Below are positions 61,432 through 64,000 of a DNA stretch of 64,000 nucleotides, piece by piece. Numbering within the stretch: the stretch's first letter is position 1; every line of letters starts with the position of its first letter. The DNA is taken from contig JAHHIC010000057.1 of assembly GCA_019359035.1 (NCBI GenBank), positions 105,663-169,662 of the forward strand, written 5' to 3'. The notes under the pieces were generated by a model. It worked only from the letters and a program-made list of their open reading frames with translations. It had not been told where the DNA came from and did no database searches. Source of the stretch: Scytonematopsis contorta HA4267-MV1 (GTDB lineage Bacteria; Cyanobacteriota; Cyanobacteriia; Cyanobacteriales; Nostocaceae). Both the position numbers and the translations under genes were made by a program.

Positions 61432-64000
61432 TTAAGAATCGCTTATTGCTTGATTTAGCATCTCTCGGAGCTTCTTAAGTTGAAAATTCTCAGCTAGTTC
61501 AACCACCGTAGCTGCAAAAGCGATAAATTCGGAATTTTGAAGCTTTAATTCGTCCATCACACTTATAATTCCGTCTGTATCTCCTTCTTTCGCTAAATCA
61601 CAAAGATTTCTCAAAACTTCTTTTTCCGGGAGTATAATCTCCTTAGGATTTTTACTATTGTTGGGTGACTCCTGGGAAACTTCCTCATAAATCCATTCCA
61701 ACTGGAGATGAACTCGCAATAATTCAAAAAGACTGTCAGCAGGTATGGGTTTGGGTAAAAAAGCAATTGCTCCAGCATTCAAACTTTTATATCGGTCGGT
61801 TTCAAACACGCTTGCTGAAGATGCCACTACAGGAATATCTTTATATTCCACAGACTCGCTTAACTTCTCCATCAAAGTATAACCGTCCATTATTGGCATT
61901 AGCAAATCAGTAATTATCAAATCAGGTTGATTCGCTATAATACTATCCAAACCTTCTTTCCCATTAACCGCTTCCATCATCTCAAACCCAACTGGTTGCA
62001 ATAAATTAACAATTACCGAGCGATTTTCCCACTTGTCGTCCACTACCAAAATTCGACGCTTACCTCCTTGATAACCTATAACTCTCCCCTTCTGTAACAC
62101 TCTAGAACTTTCTGACCATTGCTGTGATACTGTGAATTCAACATCGAACCAAAATACACTACCTTTACCCAATTTACTCTCAACTTCCAAGGTACTACCC
62201 ATCAAAATTGCTATTTGCTGACTTATCGCTAACCCCAACCCACTTCCTTCTGTCTGCTTCTTCTTATCTCCAACTTGTTCAAATGGGAGAAATATTTTCT
62301 CTAATTGCTCTGGAACCATCCCCACTCCGGTATCTTCTACTCGAAAACGAATTTTGTGCTGATTCTCTCTTACCTCAATAACCTCAACCCCGAAAGTGAC
62401 ACTCCCTTTGTCTGTGAATTTAATTGCATTACCCAATAAATTAATCAAAATTTGACGTAATCGTTTTTCATCAGCGTAGATACCATGCGCTAGCTGGTCA
62501 TCAGCTTGATACTTGAAGTCTATTCCTTTTTGTTCTGCTCGAATTCGACAAATTTCTACAACTCCTTGCAAAATAGAAGGAAAATGAAAGTCTGTGGGGT
62601 ATAACTCCATTTTGCGAGCTTCTATTTTAGATAAATCCAAAATATCGTTAATTAAAGTCAGTAAATGAGAAGCACATTGATGAATAACCTCTATCCCCTT
62701 ACGTCCGGAATCAGTTAATGGTTCATTACGCTGGAGAATTTGTGCGTAACCAAGAACACCATTAAGGGGTGTCCTTAATTCATGACTCATATTAGCTAAA
62801 AATTCACTCTTCGCTTGATTTGCGGTGTCAGCAACTTCTTTCGCTGCTTTCATTTCTGCTGTACGTTCTTCTACCCGCTCTTCTAATTCCGTATTTGCTT
62901 TTTCTAAAGTAGTAAAAGACAACCGTAACTGCTCTGCCATTTTATTGAAGGAGTAAGCTAAAGACTCTAACTCATAAATTCCCTTAACTTGAATTTGTCT
63001 ATCCATATTTCCATCAGCAACAGCAACAAGTGCTTGCTGTAATCGTCGAATTGGTTCGGTAATCCAACGAGATGTATATATCCCTAATACTGCTGCAATT
63101 ACAAATGCAGCAAAACAAAGAAGAATAGTAATGCGGTTGTTATCATTAATTTGTGCCATAAAATCCGATTCCGGAATAGCAACCACCACTAACCAATTCA
63201 ACCCCCAGTCGTCCTTCCAAGGTTTAACCTTCACAAACTGACGTTCACCTTTCACAAAAAATTCCAATGGTTCACTGGAATTAACCCGATTAAAACTCCC
63301 AAATCTGTTTTTCAAATATTGAGATGTCTTTTGAGTTAATATATCTGTACTCTCATCCCCTTTGATTCTCTTGGGTTGTTTATCTACTAAACTAAAAGGC
63401 TTTTCACCACTGTTGGTAGCTATAACCAATCCATCTTGCTCTAAAATAAAAATTCTTCCCGATGAACTTACTTTCAGAGTATTCAGAAAATCACTAATTT
63501 GCGTTAAACGCTGGTCTACCCCTATTACTCCAATCAAATTTTTATTTTTATCGTATACGGGACGATTCGCTGAAACCGATAAAGTATATGGTGGAATTTG
63601 CCATTGGTAAACCGAACTCCACATTGATTTACCTAAACGAGCTGTGTCAGCATACCAAGATTCTTTCTCAAACGGGTAAGGTCCCAAATCTAAAACCCGT
63701 TTTGTTCGGTTCCCGTCCCTGTCTGTCTCATATATATAGTTGTTGTTATTCCCATATTTTTTCGGTGATACCTCATCAACAGTTACCTGACCATTTTCAA
63801 GTAAACGTCCTGCTGCTGCAAAATCTCCTGATTTAAACGCAAACCCAATATACCCAATATTGTAGATTTGCATCTGTGATTTGAACCATAATTTGACCAA
63901 ACGGTCACGATATACTTCAAAAAAAGTTAGTACAAGATGTAGTTCAAAAGAAGAACTACGAGTACTTTTTATGACAATGGTAATTGCATTTTGAGGAGAG
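61432..64000 (-). CDS. Cache-HAMP hybrid sensor histidine kinase, N-terminus outside window
   Basis: At least 856 residues; the frame is still open at position 64000, so the ATG at 63900 is internal. Order: dCache sensor ([56 protein letters not shown]), TM helix ([19 protein letters not shown]), HAMP, coiled coil, HisKA (phospho-His in [15 protein letters not shown]), HATPase ([27 protein letters not shown]), REC domain ([34 protein letters not shown]) and a helical tail resembling Hpt but without a clear HxxKG. Extracellular small-molecule sensor; ligand unknown. Confidence 0.93.
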   Translation of the reverse strand, partial: SPQNAITIVIKSTRSSSFELHLVLTFFEVYRDRLVKLWFKSQMQIYNIGYIGFAFKSGDFAAAGRLLENGQVTVDEVSPKKYGNNNNYIYETDRDGNRTKRVLDLGPYPFEKESWYADTARLGKSMWSSVYQWQIPPYTLSVSANRPVYDKNKNLIGVIGVDQRLTQISDFLNTLKVSSSGRIFILEQDGLVIATNSGEKPFSLVDKQPKRIKGDESTDILTQKTSQYLKNRFGSFNRVNSSEPLEFFVKGERQFVKVKPWKDDWGLNWLVVVAIPESDFMAQINDNNRITILLCFAAFVIAAVLGIYTSRWITEPIRRLQQALVAVADGNMDRQIQVKGIYELESLAYSFNKMAEQLRLSFTTLEKANTELEERVEERTAEMKAAKEVADTANQAKSEFLANMSHELRTPLNGVLGYAQILQRNEPLTDSGRKGIEVIHQCASHLLTLINDILDLSKIEARKMELYPTDFHFPSILQGVVEICRIRAEQKGIDFKYQADDQLAHGIYADEKRLRQILINLLGNAIKFTDKGSVTFGVEVIEVRENQHKIRFRVEDTGVGMVPEQLEKIFLPFEQVGDKKKQTEGSGLGLAISQQIAILMGSTLEVESKLGKGSVFWFDVEFTVSQQWSESSRVLQKGRVIGYQGGKRRILVVDDKWENRSVIVNLLQPVGFEMMEAVNGKEGLDSIIANQPDLIITDLLMPIMDGYTLMEKLSESVEYKDIPVVASSASVFETDRYKSLNAGAIAFLPKPIPADSLFELLRVHLQLEWIYEEVSQESPNNSKNPKEIILPEKEVLRNLCDLAKEGDTDGIISVMDELKLQNSEFIAFAATVVELAENFQLKKLREMLNQAISDS

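Overview
The window looks like chromosome from a filamentous, heterocyst-forming cyanobacterium (Nostocales; a Rivularia/Calothrix/Mastigocoleus-type genome would fit, but that is inference). The signs are an AT-rich background, many short tandem heptamer repeats (STRR) and hairpin repeats between genes, cyanobacteria-restricted small proteins, a CPP1-like protein, a PatD-like heterocyst-frequency protein, and a tyrosine recombinase with the R-Y-R-Y active site I associate with the heterocyst excisionases XisA/XisC.

Positions 1-25,000 are mostly core genome. They hold a dgkA-ybeY-small membrane protein-prfB group (prfB has a classical programmed +1 frameshift), a RelA/SpoT homologue, a PatD-like gene, a fused oligopeptide ABC ATPase, a GNAT acetyltransferase, TPR and NYN/LOTUS proteins, an SDR next to 4-hydroxyphenylpyruvate dioxygenase, a HAD phosphatase, an OmpR-type regulator, an MFS permease, several small conserved proteins, a beta-CASP-like metallo-hydrolase and a 40-residue single-helix membrane protein.

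Positions 25,000-31,400 turn accessory: an SH3/L,D-transpeptidase-like protein, a STAND/NLR-like NB-ARC protein with eight nearly identical 42-residue TPRs whose frame is cut from its membrane-anchored N-terminal part by one in-frame UGA, and a ParA-ribbon-helix-helix partition cassette preceded by inverted repeats.

Positions 31,597-40,450 form what I consider the most interesting system: a small ribosomal-peptide (RiPP) locus. An APH-fold kinase and a HopA1-family protein precede an unlisted 52-residue precursor. Its leader ends in a textbook double-glycine-type C39 site and its 14-residue core has two Thr and one Cys. Convergent to these lie a PpiC-type foldase, an HlyD adaptor, a cyclic-nucleotide-domain/C39-peptidase/ABC exporter and an overlapping HTH regulator. 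Kinase plus HopA1 protein is the dehydration pair of thioamitide and class V lanthipeptide pathways, so the core is predicted to carry dehydrobutyrine or methyllanthionine. No dedicated cyclase, decarboxylase or YcaO gene is visible.

Positions 40,600-55,300 mix a GerMN lipoprotein, the XisA/XisC-like recombinase, purU, unknown membrane and lipoproteins, a ParB-like DNA-binding candidate, a decayed hydrolase-TPR gene, an SH3 lipoprotein, a short haemagglutinin-type secreted protein with a CHAT protease-like partner, a Uma2 nuclease-fold protein and a receiver-histidine kinase.

Positions 55,540-61,217 are a compact, cargo-free Tn7-like transposon (tnsA, tnsB, tnsC, tniQ) with 27-bp perfect terminal inverted repeats, and the window ends inside a large Cache-HAMP hybrid histidine kinase. 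I saw no rRNA, tRNA or CRISPR array.
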